From an uncultured Eubacteriales bacterium (lineage in GTDB: Bacteria; Bacillota; Clostridia; Christensenellales; CAG-917): a stretch of DNA of 22,539 bases. Position 1 is the first letter of the stretch, and each line of letters starts with the position of its first letter. The notes beneath the pieces are model-generated. The model did no database searches and was not told the origin of the DNA. It was given only the letters and a program-made list of their open reading frames with translations. Shown in pieces: positions 1-7,460 of this stretch. The stretch spans positions 1-22,539 of the forward strand of contig URNP01000022.1 in NCBI GenBank assembly GCA_900549225.1. The letters run 5' to 3'. The translations under genes and the position numbers were made by a program.

Positions 1-549
1 CGGGCTGTTGGCAATACAAATCGGCTGAAAGCCGTGTCACCGTCCTTTGTGTGCCAGCTACGCACCCAAACGGCACAGTCGGACGGTACTAACCGTCGAG
101 CTTCGACGCTCGCTTTTCTCGCCGCCTTGCGGCTCGCACTTTGAATAGGCACATTCCGTGTATAAGAATGCTCTGAATGAGTGTTCGTCTATCCACTTGC
201 GTGCTTTGCACGCTAAACACCAAGCAAGCACTCGCACGGAATTGCGGTTTGAGTTTTTGTCCTTCTCATTTTGAGAGTGAAGAGTGGTTGCGCGGTAGAA
301 ATTGCGAAAACAAGCGAGGACAGTGGCAACCGCCACTGTGTTTGCGTTTCTTTTTAGGGGATTCCCACGTCGCTTTGCTCCTCGGAAAGACATTTGGGGC
401 GGTTGTCATAACCGCGCCGCCGTTTGAGCAATTGTGCGCGGTTAGCAAAGCAATAAATCAAGCGAGGCTCTCGGCAATGCGCAATTTATGCGCAATACCG
501 TTGCCTCGGCGATGATTTTTGCTTCGGCACACCCGAGTGCGTGGCACGC
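1..549. other. Non-coding region rich in short inverted repeats
   Basis: No reading frame here looks like a protein: frames on both strands are short, low in complexity and lack a ribosome binding site. The stretch does hold at least eight short perfect inverted repeats: 82-87/92-97 (6 bp, 4-base loop), 95-99/103-107, 97-101/108-112, 121-125/129-133, 199-204/208-213 (6 bp, TTT loop), 320-327/332-339 (8 bp, AACC loop), 399-404/410-415, and a nested one whose arms are 463-468/503-508 with inner arms 472-474/498-500 and 478-483/489-494. These could be a structured RNA, the decayed end of a repeat array, or transcript-end hairpins of a gene lying before the window. Function unknown. Confidence 0.6.
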
Positions 550-576
550 GCAAATATATATTTAATCTAGTTTTAT

Positions 577-604
577 TTGAAAACAAAATTAATCCTTATA
601 TACA
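577..604 (+). promoter_or_regulatory. Possible second sigma-A promoter upstream of rpsJ
   Basis: TTGAAA at 577-582 and TATACA at 599-604 are separated by 16 bases within an AT-rich stretch (about 550-660). It would give a roughly 190-base leader before rpsJ. This match is weaker than the promoter at 674-702, and chance matches are common in AT-rich DNA. Confidence 0.3.
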
Positions 605-673
605 AGATTTTGCGGTGAAGTGGAGAATTTATGCACAAGATTAAAAAATATTCATAATTTCGTAAATTTTTGC

Positions 674-702
674 TTGACTTTAATTTTCAAAAATTATATA
701 GT
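674..702 (+). promoter_or_regulatory. Sigma-A promoter of the S10 operon
   Basis: TTGACT (674-679) and TATAGT (697-702) are separated by exactly 17 bases, each one base off consensus. The AT-rich DNA just upstream may act as an UP element, as expected for a ribosomal-protein promoter. The predicted start near 709 gives a leader of about 90 bases before rpsJ. That leader contains a 7-bp hairpin, 734-740/745-751, with an AGTT loop. Confidence 0.75.
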
Positions 703-800
703 AAACGAGCGTGTCGAAAGGGATACGTGTTTTCCGTCGCAGTTGCGGCGGGTGAAAAATATAAGACACACACGGACAAGTGTAATATAGGAGGCTAATA

Positions 801-1109
801 ATGGCTGGACAAAAGATCAGAATTAAACTTAAGGCTTACGACCACAACCTTATCGATCTTTCCGCAGAAAAGATTGTCGAGACAGTCAAGAAGACGGGAA
901 CGAAGGTTTCGGGTCCCATTCCTCTTCCCACGGAAAAGGAAATCATCACGATTTTGCGTGCTACTCACAAATACAAAGACAGCCGCGAACAATTTGAACT
1001 CAGAACTCACAAGCGTTTGATCGATATCTACAACCCCACGAGCAAGACGGTCGATTCTTTGATGAAACTCGATTTGCCCGCAGGCGTCGATATCTCAATC
1101 AAACTCTAA
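801..1109 (+). CDS. rpsJ: 30S ribosomal protein S10
   Basis: The product is 102 residues, the normal S10 length, and matches the family throughout, including the conserved stretch around THKYKDSREQFELRTHKRLIDI. S10 sits in the head of the small subunit; in well-studied bacteria it also joins NusB in transcription antitermination, an established role that is not visible here. The ATG follows a GGAGG site at about 791-795. This is the first gene of the S10 operon. The window shows no rpsL-rpsG-fusA-tuf block upstream, which many Bacillota have there, so this operon begins with its own promoter. Confidence 0.98.
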   Translation: MAGQKIRIKLKAYDHNLIDLSAEKIVETVKKTGTKVSGPIPLPTEKEIITILRATHKYKDSREQFELRTHKRLIDIYNPTSKTVDSLMKLDLPAGVDISIKL

Positions 1110-1135
1110 GCAAATAAAAGGAGGATGAACTTTAC

Positions 1136-1771
1136 ATGGATAAAGCAATCATCGGTAAGAAAATCGGCATGAGCCAAATCTTTACTGCAGAAGGCAAGGT
1201 CATTCCCGTAACGGTCGTGGAAGCAGGTCCGTGCCCAGTTGTGCAGATAAAGACGAAAGAGAACGACGGTTACGAAGCCGTGCAAGTCGGCTTTGGCACT
1301 GTCAAAGAAACAAGAGTTAACAAGCCGGTTGCCGGACACTTCAAGAAAGCAGGCGTAACCGTCAAAAAGTACCTTCGTGAATTCCGTTTCGCAAACTGCG
1401 CGAGCTACACGCTCGGACAGGAACTGACCTGCGACATGTTCACCGAAGGCGACAAAGTTGACGTTACCGGAACTTCCAAAGGTCACGGCTACTCGGGCGT
1501 CATCCAAAGATGGAACTCTCACAGAATCGGTCCTATGACTCACGGTACAGGTCCTATCCACAGAAGCGTTGGTTCTATGGGCGCTTGCTCCTCTCCCTCG
1601 AGAGTCTTCAAGAACAAGCACATGGCAGGACAATGGGGACATGAAAAGGTTACTGTCCAAAACCTTACTGTCGCACGCGTCGATGCAGCAAGAAATCTTC
1701 TTCTCATCAAGGGTGCTATCCCCGGACCCAGAGGCGGCGTCGTCGTCGTGAAGGAATCCATCAAGGGTTAA
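1136..1771 (+). CDS. rplC: 50S ribosomal protein L3
   Basis: The 211-residue protein begins MDKAIIGKKIGMSQIF, the typical bacterial L3 start, and carries the conserved GQWGHEKVTVQNL segment near residues 165-178. L3 is an early 23S rRNA binder with a long loop reaching towards the peptidyl-transferase centre. The ATG lies behind an AGGAGG site at about 1120-1125. The 26-base gap from rpsJ and the shared strand indicate cotranscription. The large minus-strand frame overlapping this gene is a codon-bias shadow. Confidence 0.98.
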   Translation: MDKAIIGKKIGMSQIFTAEGKVIPVTVVEAGPCPVVQIKTKENDGYEAVQVGFGTVKETRVNKPVAGHFKKAGVTVKKYLREFRFANCASYTLGQELTCDMFTEGDKVDVTGTSKGHGYSGVIQRWNSHRIGPMTHGTGPIHRSVGSMGACSSPSRVFKNKHMAGQWGHEKVTVQNLTVARVDAARNLLLIKGAIPGPRGGVVVVKESIKG

Positions 1772-1784
1772 GCGGAGGTAGAAT

Positions 1785-2405
1785 ATGAAACTGAACGTTT
1801 TGAATATGGCAGGCAAAAAAGCCGGAACGGTTGAAATCAGCGATTCCATCTTTGCACGCGATTACAACGAAGCACTCATCCATCAGGTTGTCGTTGCTCA
1901 ACTCGCAAACAAGCGTCAAGGCACTATGAGCGCCCTCACCAGAACCGAAGTTCGCGGCGGCGGCTGCAAGCCTTATCGCCAAAAGGGCACGGGCCGTGCT
2001 CGTCAAGGCTCCATCGTTGCTCCCCAATACGTTGGCGGCGGCGTGGTGTTCGCAAAGAAGCCCAGAGATTTCTCACAAAAAATCAACAAGAGTATGAAGA
2101 CTGCTGCGTTCTATTCCGCACTCTCTGAAAAAATTCGTCAAAACGAAGTTGTCGTTCTTGACAAATTTGCACTCGCAGAAGCAAAAACCAAACTCGTTGC
2201 AGGAGCGGTGAAGGCACTCTCTCTCAACGGCAAAGTGATGTTCGTCCTCGACGAGTACGACCAAGTCGCACTCAAGGCCAGCAAGAACATTCCTTCCGTC
2301 GAAGTTTGCGAAGCAAGAACCCTCAGCGTTTACGACGTGGTTGCAACCAAAAACATCGTCATCACCGTTGACGCACTTAAAAAACTCGAGGAGGCAGCAC
2401 AATGA
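1785..2405 (+). CDS. rplD: 50S ribosomal protein L4
   Basis: The 206-residue protein has the basic extended L4 loop at about residues 45-90 (RGGGCKPYRQKGTGRARQGS), which lines the peptide exit tunnel. L4 binds 23S rRNA domain I; in gammaproteobacteria it also represses the S10 operon, but nothing here shows that this applies. The gene starts 13 bases after rplC behind GGAGG, and its stop overlaps the rplW start (ATGA at 2402-2405), which implies translational coupling. Confidence 0.98.
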   Translation: MKLNVLNMAGKKAGTVEISDSIFARDYNEALIHQVVVAQLANKRQGTMSALTRTEVRGGGCKPYRQKGTGRARQGSIVAPQYVGGGVVFAKKPRDFSQKINKSMKTAAFYSALSEKIRQNEVVVLDKFALAEAKTKLVAGAVKALSLNGKVMFVLDEYDQVALKASKNIPSVEVCEARTLSVYDVVATKNIVITVDALKKLEEAAQ

Positions 2406-2692
2406 CAGCATACGACATCATTATCGAGCCTATCCTTTCCGAAAAGAGTTATGACGGCATCGCAAACAAGAGATATACGTTCAAGGTTGTCAAATCCGCA
2501 ACCAAGACGCAAATCAAAGCGGCAGTCGAGCAAATCTTCCAAGTGAAAGTTGACAAAGTCAATACATCGAACTACGACGGCAAATTGAAGAGAATGGGCA
2601 GAAACGAAGGCAGACGCTCTGCTTTCAAGAAAGCAATCGTCACTTTGACCGACGACAGTAAGGCAATCGAATTCTTCGAGAGCTTGGCATAA
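2402..2692 (+). CDS. rplW: 50S ribosomal protein L23
   Basis: The 96-residue product starts MTAYDIIIEPILSEKSYD and contains the family's KYTF-like RYTFKV strand and the basic GRNEGRRSAFKKAIV stretch. L23 sits at the polypeptide exit and is the docking point for trigger factor and the signal recognition particle. The start overlaps the rplD stop by four bases. The site GAGGAGG used for initiation lies inside the end of rplD (about 2388-2394), so the two are probably translated together. Confidence 0.98.
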   Translation: MTAYDIIIEPILSEKSYDGIANKRYTFKVVKSATKTQIKAAVEQIFQVKVDKVNTSNYDGKLKRMGRNEGRRSAFKKAIVTLTDDSKAIEFFESLA

Positions 2693-2706
2693 GGAGAGTA
2701 AAGAAT

Positions 2707-3534
2707 ATGGCTATTAAGAAATATAAACCAACGTCTCCTGCACGTCGTTTCATGACGGTGTCTGCGTACGAAGAGATCACAAGCACCACTCCCGAGCGTT
2801 CACTTCTCGTGTCACTCAACAAGAGCGGCGGCAGAAACTCTATGGGCAGAATCACCGTTCGTCACATCGGCGGCGGCAACAGAAACAAATATCGTATCAT
2901 CGACTACAAGCGCAATAAAGACGGTATCCCCGCAAAAGTCGCTTCCATCGAATACGACCCCAATCGTTCTGCGAATATCGCTCTTCTGCACTATGCGGAC
3001 GGCGAAAAGAAATACATCCTTGCTCCTTTGGGCTTGAACGTCGGCGACGTGCTCGAAAGCGGTGAGCATGCCGATATCAAAGTCGGCAACGCGCTTCCTC
3101 TTTCCGCAATTCCCGTCGGTACGATGATTCACAACATCGAACTTCAACCCGGCAATGGAGGTATCATCGCAAGAGCAGCAGGCAACGCGGCTCAACTTAT
3201 GGCAAAAGAAGGCAAGTACGCAATCGTTCGTATGCCCAGCGGCGAAATGAGATACATCCTCATCAACTGCAGAGCGACGGTCGGTCAAGTCGGAAACCTC
3301 GATCACGAGATTGTCCGCGTCGGTAAAGCCGGTAAGACCCGTCACATGGGCGTGCGTCCTACCGTCCGTGGCGTCGTCATGAACCCGAACGACCACCCGC
3401 ACGGCGGCGGCGAAGGCAAATCTCCTGTCGGTATGCCTTCACCTGTTACTCCTTGGGGTAAACCTGCTCTCGGCTATAAGACCAGAAAGAAGAAGAACAA
3501 ATCTAATAAGTTCATTATTAAGCGTGTGAACTAA
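2707..3534 (+). CDS. rplB: 50S ribosomal protein L2
   Basis: The 275-residue protein is the usual L2 length. The conserved motif NPNDHPHGGGEG lies near residues 226-237; His230 is the counterpart of the histidine long studied in E. coli L2 (His229). L2 binds 23S rRNA domain IV, supports subunit joining and is needed for peptidyl-transferase assembly. It starts 14 bases after rplW and ends with the normal lysine-rich tail (TRKKKNKSNKFIIKRVN). Confidence 0.98.
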   Translation: MAIKKYKPTSPARRFMTVSAYEEITSTTPERSLLVSLNKSGGRNSMGRITVRHIGGGNRNKYRIIDYKRNKDGIPAKVASIEYDPNRSANIALLHYADGEKKYILAPLGLNVGDVLESGEHADIKVGNALPLSAIPVGTMIHNIELQPGNGGIIARAAGNAAQLMAKEGKYAIVRMPSGEMRYILINCRATVGQVGNLDHEIVRVGKAGKTRHMGVRPTVRGVVMNPNDHPHGGGEGKSPVGMPSPVTPWGKPALGYKTRKKKNKSNKFIIKRVN

Positions 3535-3546
3535 TCGGAGGACAAA

Positions 3547-3819
3547 ATGAGTAGAAGTGTTAAAAAAGGCCCGTACGTTGAAGAGCGCCTTATAAACAGA
3601 ATCAATGCGATGAACGCATCCGGTGAACGCCAATCTGTCAAAACTTGGTCCAGAAGTTCCACGATTTTCCCTGAAATGGTTGGTCACACAATCGCAGTTC
3701 ACAACGGTAAGCAACACGTCCCCGTGTATATCACGGAAGATATGGTCGGTTGCAAACTCGGAGAGTTTGCTCCCACGCGTACCTTCAGAGGTCACGCAGG
3801 CGCAAAGACCACGAAGTAA
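3547..3819 (+). CDS. rpsS: 30S ribosomal protein S19
   Basis: The 90-residue protein begins MSRSVKKGPYVEERL and contains TWSRSSTIFPEMVGHTIAVHNG, both hallmark S19 segments. S19 pairs with S13 in the small-subunit head near the A-site tRNA and the intersubunit bridge. It begins 12 bases after rplB with TCGGAGG directly after the rplB stop, an arrangement repeated at several junctions in this cluster. Confidence 0.98.
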   Translation: MSRSVKKGPYVEERLINRINAMNASGERQSVKTWSRSSTIFPEMVGHTIAVHNGKQHVPVYITEDMVGCKLGEFAPTRTFRGHAGAKTTK

Positions 3820-3831
3820 TAGGAGGAAGAT

Positions 3832-4221
3832 ATGGCTACAAGAAGTAAACAAAAAGCCTTGGACCGTCAAGCAAAAGCGGATACAAGACCTTGTGCAACG
3901 GCTAAATTCGTCAGAATCTCTCCCTTCAAGGTCCGCATCGTTCTCGACATCATCAGAGGCAAATCGGTAACAGAAGCAATCGCTATTTTGGAAAATACTC
4001 CCAAGGCTGCAAGCGAACCCCTTATCAAGTTGGTCAACAGCGCGGCGGCAAACGGCGAAAACAATCAAAATCTTGCAAGAAACGATATGTATATCGCAGA
4101 GTGCTACGCAAACGAAGGTCCGACCCTCAAGCGTATCCAAGCAGTGTCCAAGGGCAGAGCGTATCGTATCAACAAGAGAACAAGTCATATCACGGTCATT
4201 CTTGACACGGTGAAAGCGTAA
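3832..4221 (+). CDS. rplV: 50S ribosomal protein L22
   Basis: The 129-residue protein matches L22 from about residue 20 on (ATAKFVRISPFKVRIVLDIIRGK) through the tunnel hairpin and the C-terminal RTSHITVILD. The first 20 or so residues (MATRSKQKALDRQAKADTRP) are a basic extension relative to the common 110-113 residue form. The start is supported by AGGAGGAAGAT immediately upstream of the ATG, so the extension is probably real. L22 lines the exit tunnel and contacts all six domains of 23S rRNA. Confidence 0.97.
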   Translation: MATRSKQKALDRQAKADTRPCATAKFVRISPFKVRIVLDIIRGKSVTEAIAILENTPKAASEPLIKLVNSAAANGENNQNLARNDMYIAECYANEGPTLKRIQAVSKGRAYRINKRTSHITVILDTVKA

Positions 4222-4236
4222 TAGGAGGTATACACA

Positions 4237-4899
4237 ATGGGACAAAAAGTCGATCCAAACGGTCTTCGTACAGGCGTCATCAAATCGTGGAGTTCTAAGT
4301 GGTATGCCGACAAGGCGCACTTTGCAGACAACATCGTTGAAGACAACAAGGTCCGCAAGTTCATCAAAAAGAAATACTACGATACGGCAATTTCAAAAAT
4401 CGTGCTCGAAAGAGCGGCAGATAAACTCGTAGTCGCAATCCACACCGCACGTCCGGCAGTGCTCATCGGCAAAGCAGGCGCAGGCGTTGAAGAGATCAAG
4501 AAAGAAGTTGAAAAACTCATTTCCGGCGACAAGAAAGTGAGCATCAACATCATGGAAGTCAAACATCCCGATGCAGACGCTCAACTCGTTGCAGAAGGCA
4601 TTGCAAAACAACTCGAAGGACGCGCTTCCTTCCGTCGCGCAATGAAACAAGCAATGTCCAAGGCTATGAAAGCGGGCGCAAAGGGCGTCAAGACGATGGT
4701 TAGCGGCAGACTCGACGGTGCTGAAATCGCAAGAAGCGAACAATACCGCGAAGGCTCTATCCCTCTTCAAACTCTCCGCGCGGACATCGATTACGGTGTC
4801 GCAACCGCAAATACCACGTTCGGCGCAATCGGCGTCAAATGCTGGATCTACAAGGGTGAAATCCTTGGCAAAAATCCACTTGAAGGAGGAAATCAATAA
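4237..4899 (+). CDS. rpsC: 30S ribosomal protein S3
   Basis: The 220-residue protein begins MGQKVDPNGLRTGVI, has the KH-domain GxxG-type segment VLIGKAGAGVEEIKKEV at about residues 75-91, and the C-terminal domain with GRLDGAEIARSEQYREGSIPL. S3 sits at the mRNA entry site and helps unwind mRNA. Its TAA overlaps the rplP ATG by one base (TAATG at 4897-4901), suggesting coupled translation. Confidence 0.98.
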   Translation: MGQKVDPNGLRTGVIKSWSSKWYADKAHFADNIVEDNKVRKFIKKKYYDTAISKIVLERAADKLVVAIHTARPAVLIGKAGAGVEEIKKEVEKLISGDKKVSINIMEVKHPDADAQLVAEGIAKQLEGRASFRRAMKQAMSKAMKAGAKGVKTMVSGRLDGAEIARSEQYREGSIPLQTLRADIDYGVATANTTFGAIGVKCWIYKGEILGKNPLEGGNQ

Positions 4900-5336
4900 T
4901 GTTAATGCCTAAACGCGTCAAGAGACGTCGCCAAATGCGTGGCAGAATGAAAGGCAAAGCAAACAAGGGCAATATCGTCGCATACGGCGAATACGGTCTT
5001 GTTTCGACAGAGCCGGGCTGGATTACCTCCAACCAAATCGAGGCAGCGCGTGTCGCTATGACGAGATATATCCGTCGTGGCGGTCAAGTCTGGGTGGATA
5101 TTTTCCCTCACAAACCCGTAACCAAGAAACCTGCCGAAACTCGTATGGGTTCAGGTAAAGGTTCTCCCGAATACTGGGTAGCAGTCGTCAAGCCGGGCCG
5201 TGTGATGTTTGAAATCGCAGGCATCGACGAAGCAGTAGCAAAAGAGGCACTCCGTCTTGCTGCAAACAAACTTCCCGTCAAGTGCAAGTTTGTCAGAGCA
5301 GAGGACGTGAACGGTGCCGAAGGCGGTGAAGCATGA
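4899..5336 (+). CDS. rplP: 50S ribosomal protein L16
   Basis: The 145-residue product begins MLMPKRVKRRRQMRGRMKG, the typical L16 start, and contains the conserved GSGKGSPEYWVAVVKPGRVMFE stretch. L16 binds late in large-subunit assembly beside the peptidyl-transferase centre and the A-site tRNA elbow. I prefer the ATG at 4899 over the one at 4905 because the family starts with ML(M/L)PKR and because GGAGGA lies at about 4885-4890. The stop overlaps rpmC (ATGA). Confidence 0.98.
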   Translation: MLMPKRVKRRRQMRGRMKGKANKGNIVAYGEYGLVSTEPGWITSNQIEAARVAMTRYIRRGGQVWVDIFPHKPVTKKPAETRMGSGKGSPEYWVAVVKPGRVMFEIAGIDEAVAKEALRLAANKLPVKCKFVRAEDVNGAEGGEA

Positions 5337-5548
5337 AATCAAAACAAGTTTTGGAAATGACAGATAAAGAGTTGCAAACAAAACTCAACGAATTGAAGTC
5401 GGAATTGTTTTTCCTCCGCTTCAAAAACGCCACGAATCAACTGACCAACCCTATGGTTATCGTTGAAACGCGTCGCGACATTGCCCGCATCAAGACTGTC
5501 ATCCGTCAAAGAGAAATTGCTCGTGCAAAAGACGAGGCAAAGGGCTAA
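5333..5548 (+). CDS. rpmC: 50S ribosomal protein L29
   Basis: The 71-residue protein is a predicted helical hairpin with the L29 signatures EMTDKELQTKLNELKSELFFLRF and VETRRDIARIKTVIRQRE. It is a few residues longer than the usual 63-66. L29 sits next to L23 at the peptide exit. The start overlaps the rplP stop by four bases; no strong GGAGG precedes it closely, only the GGCGGTG near 5324, so coupling to rplP translation probably matters. Confidence 0.97.
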   Translation: MKSKQVLEMTDKELQTKLNELKSELFFLRFKNATNQLTNPMVIVETRRDIARIKTVIRQREIARAKDEAKG

Positions 5549-5560
5549 TCGGAGGAGCAT

Positions 5561-5818
5561 ATGGAAGAAAGAAATTTGAGAAAAGAAAGAGTGGGTATCG
5601 TCGTGAGCGATAAGATGGACAAAACCATCGTCGTCGCAGTCAGCGAACGCGTTAAACATCCCCTCTACAAGAAAATCGTAAACCGCACCAAGAAGTTCAA
5701 AGCGCACGACGAAAACAACGTGTGCGGCATCGGCGACAAGGTGCTTATCGCAGAAACTCGTCCTCTTTCCAAGGACAAGTGCTGGAGACTCGTCGAAGTA
5801 GTCGAGAAGGCCAAATAA
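5561..5818 (+). CDS. rpsQ: 30S ribosomal protein S17
   Basis: The 85-residue protein has the OB-fold S17 pattern RKERVGIVVSDKMDKTIVVAV followed by HPLYKKIVNRTKKFKAHDE and RPLSKDKCWRLVEVVEKA. S17 binds the 5-prime domain of 16S rRNA and is a primary assembly protein. It begins 12 bases after rpmC behind TCGGAGGAG. Confidence 0.98.
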   Translation: MEERNLRKERVGIVVSDKMDKTIVVAVSERVKHPLYKKIVNRTKKFKAHDENNVCGIGDKVLIAETRPLSKDKCWRLVEVVEKAK

Positions 5819-5831
5819 TAGGAGGAACGCT

Positions 5832-6200
5832 ATGATTCAACCATTGAGTTGGCTCAAAGTCGCTGACAACAGCGGAGCCAAAGAAATTATGTGCATCAGA
5901 GTCCTGGGCGGTTCTTTCAGAAGAAGCGGAAACATCGGCGACGTTATCGTCGCATCCGTCAAATCGGCTATCCCGGGCGGCAAAGTCAAGAAAGGCGACG
6001 TCGTCAAAGCGGTTATCGTCCGCACGACGTTCGGTCTTCAACGCGAGGACGGCAGCCACATTAAGTTCGACGACAATGCGGCAGTCATCATCGACAACCA
6101 AAAACAACCACAAGGCACTCGTATTTTTGGGCCTATCGCAAGAGAACTTCGTGACAAGGATTACACCAAAATCATCTCTCTCGCACCCGAAGTGCTGTAA
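5832..6200 (+). CDS. rplN: 50S ribosomal protein L14
   Basis: The 122-residue protein is the standard L14 length, starting MIQPLSWLKVADNSGAKEI and containing the conserved GDVIVASVKSAIPGGKVKKGDVVKAVIVRT core and GPIARELRDKDYTKIISLAPEVL end. L14 forms intersubunit bridges with 16S rRNA helix 14 and is the binding site of the silencing factor RsfS where that protein is present. It follows rpsQ by 13 bases with AGGAGG. Confidence 0.98.
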   Translation: MIQPLSWLKVADNSGAKEIMCIRVLGGSFRRSGNIGDVIVASVKSAIPGGKVKKGDVVKAVIVRTTFGLQREDGSHIKFDDNAAVIIDNQKQPQGTRIFGPIARELRDKDYTKIISLAPEVL

Positions 6201-6214
6201 GGAGGACAACTATT

Positions 6215-6622
6215 ATGGCAAAATTGAGTGTTAAGAAAGGCGACAACGTTATGGTTATCACCGGCAAGGATCAAGGCAAAGTGGGCAAAGTACTCAAAGT
6301 CGTTCCCGAAACCGGCAGAATCTACGTTGAAGGCGTCAACATCATTTCAAAGAGCAAAAAGCCCAGAAACGCACAAGAGAAAGGCGGCATCATCAAGCAA
6401 GAAGGCACAATCGACGCATCCAACGTTATGCACGTTTGCGCAGGCTGCGGCGACGTCGTTAGAGTCAAGCACGAAGTGAAAGACGTGGACGGCAAACAAA
6501 AATCCGTCCGCGTATGCCCCAAGTGCGGTGCGTCTTTGGACGAGAAGAAACCATCTGCAAAGAAAGTGGCAAAAAAGGCTGCAAAAAAGAAAGCAGAAAA
6601 GTCCGCAGATAAGAAGGACTGA
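6215..6622 (+). CDS. rplX: 50S ribosomal protein L24, zinc-type with lysine-rich tail
   Basis: The KOW-containing core (VKKGDNVMVITGKDQGKVGKV, residues 6-27) and NIISKSKKPRN identify L24, an assembly initiator that binds 23S rRNA domain I near the tunnel exit. Four cysteines in two CxxC pairs (C75/C78 and C101/C104) suggest a zinc ribbon, present in some bacterial L24 proteins and lost in others. Residues 111-135 form a Lys/Ala-rich tail beyond the normal end at about 105-110, making the protein 135 residues long. The tail is in frame with a clean stop and the next start follows normally, so it is not an obvious frameshift. Confidence 0.97.
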   Translation: MAKLSVKKGDNVMVITGKDQGKVGKVLKVVPETGRIYVEGVNIISKSKKPRNAQEKGGIIKQEGTIDASNVMHVCAGCGDVVRVKHEVKDVDGKQKSVRVCPKCGASLDEKKPSAKKVAKKAAKKKAEKSADKKD

Positions 6623-6640
6623 TAAATCGGAGGTAATATC

Positions 6641-7249
6641 GTGGCAGAAAAGAAAAATCAGGTTGCTAAAGCAACTGCAACCGATAAGACGAATGCTGGT
6701 AATGCTGAAAGATATCGCATGAGAAAACAGTATGCCGAAGAGGTCGTACCGGCTCTCATCAAACGCTTTGGCTACAAGAACATTAACGAAGTTCCTCGTC
6801 TTGAGAAAATCGTGCTTAACATGGGCTTGGGTGACTGCAAAGACAACAGCAAATCACTGCAACTCGCAGTTGAAGAGCTCAAAATGATTGCAGGTCAAAA
6901 ACCGGTTATCACAACAGCAAAGAAATCCGTTGCAAACTTCAAGGTGAGAGAAGGTATGAACGTCGGCGCAAAAGTTACCCTTCGCGGCAACAGAATGTAC
7001 GACTTCCTCGATAAGTTCATTTCCATCGCGCTCCCCAGAGTCCGCGACTTCCGCGGAATCTCCTCGAAGTCTTTTGACGGAAGAGGCAACTACGCAGTCG
7101 GCGTGAAAGAGCAACTCATCTTCCCCGAAATCGAATTCGACAAAGTCGAAAAGGTTCGCGGTTTCGATATTTGCATCGTTACGACGGCAAAGACTGACGA
7201 AGAGGCAAGAGAACTTCTCAAGTTGCTCGGTATGCCTTTTGCGAAGTAA
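6641..7249 (+). CDS. rplE: 50S ribosomal protein L5, GTG start, N-terminal extension
   Basis: Residues 27 onward (MRKQYAEEVVPALIKRFGYKN) match the normal start region of L5, which binds 5S rRNA and forms the central protuberance. The full product is 202 residues against the usual 179 or so. I chose the GTG at 6641 because TCGGAGGTAATATC lies immediately upstream with ideal spacing, while the ATG at 6719 has no ribosome binding site. The extra 26 residues are polar and Ala/Lys/Asn-rich. This is the only GTG start I assign in the ribosomal block. Confidence 0.95.
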   Translation: MAEKKNQVAKATATDKTNAGNAERYRMRKQYAEEVVPALIKRFGYKNINEVPRLEKIVLNMGLGDCKDNSKSLQLAVEELKMIAGQKPVITTAKKSVANFKVREGMNVGAKVTLRGNRMYDFLDKFISIALPRVRDFRGISSKSFDGRGNYAVGVKEQLIFPEIEFDKVEKVRGFDICIVTTAKTDEEARELLKLLGMPFAK

Positions 7250-7259
7250 GGAGTGAACT

Positions 7260-7445
7260 ATGGCCAAAACATCAATGAAAATTAAGCAACAAAGACCACA
7301 AAAGTTCTCGACGCGTGAATATACACGTTGCCGTATTTGCGGACGTCCCCACGCCGTGCTCAAAAAGTACGGTATTTGCAGAGTTTGCTTCAGAAACCTC
7401 GCATACAAAGGCGAGATTCCCGGAGTGAAGAAGGCAAGTTGGTAA
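7260..7445 (+). CDS. rpsZ: 30S ribosomal protein S14, zinc-binding type
   Basis: This 61-residue S14 is the short form with two CxxC pairs (C24/C27 and C40/C43) around RPHAVLKKYGI, the zinc-ribbon type of Bacillota and other Gram-positives. S14 binds the 16S rRNA 3-prime domain in the small-subunit head. It is often named rpsN or rpsN1; rpsZ marks the zinc type. The gene follows rplE by 10 bases behind AAGGAGTG. Confidence 0.97.
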   Translation: MAKTSMKIKQQRPQKFSTREYTRCRICGRPHAVLKKYGICRVCFRNLAYKGEIPGVKKASW

Positions 7446-7460
7446 GAGGAGGCACTAAAA

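Noticed and set aside
58..515. Open frames on both strands in the region before rpsJ
   Set aside because: They lack ribosome binding sites, have unusual composition, overlap each other and are interrupted by inverted repeats; no family similarity is seen.
631..657. An 8-codon frame (MHKIKKYS) before rpsJ
   Set aside because: It lies upstream of the stronger promoter at 674-702, so it would not be in that transcript, and it is too short to judge.
3439..4320. A 293-codon open frame on the minus strand over rplB, rpsS and rplV
   Set aside because: It is antisense to three unmistakable ribosomal genes and its translation is Cys/Arg/Val-rich with no recognisable domain. Many equally long minus-strand frames occur across the cluster because of codon bias.
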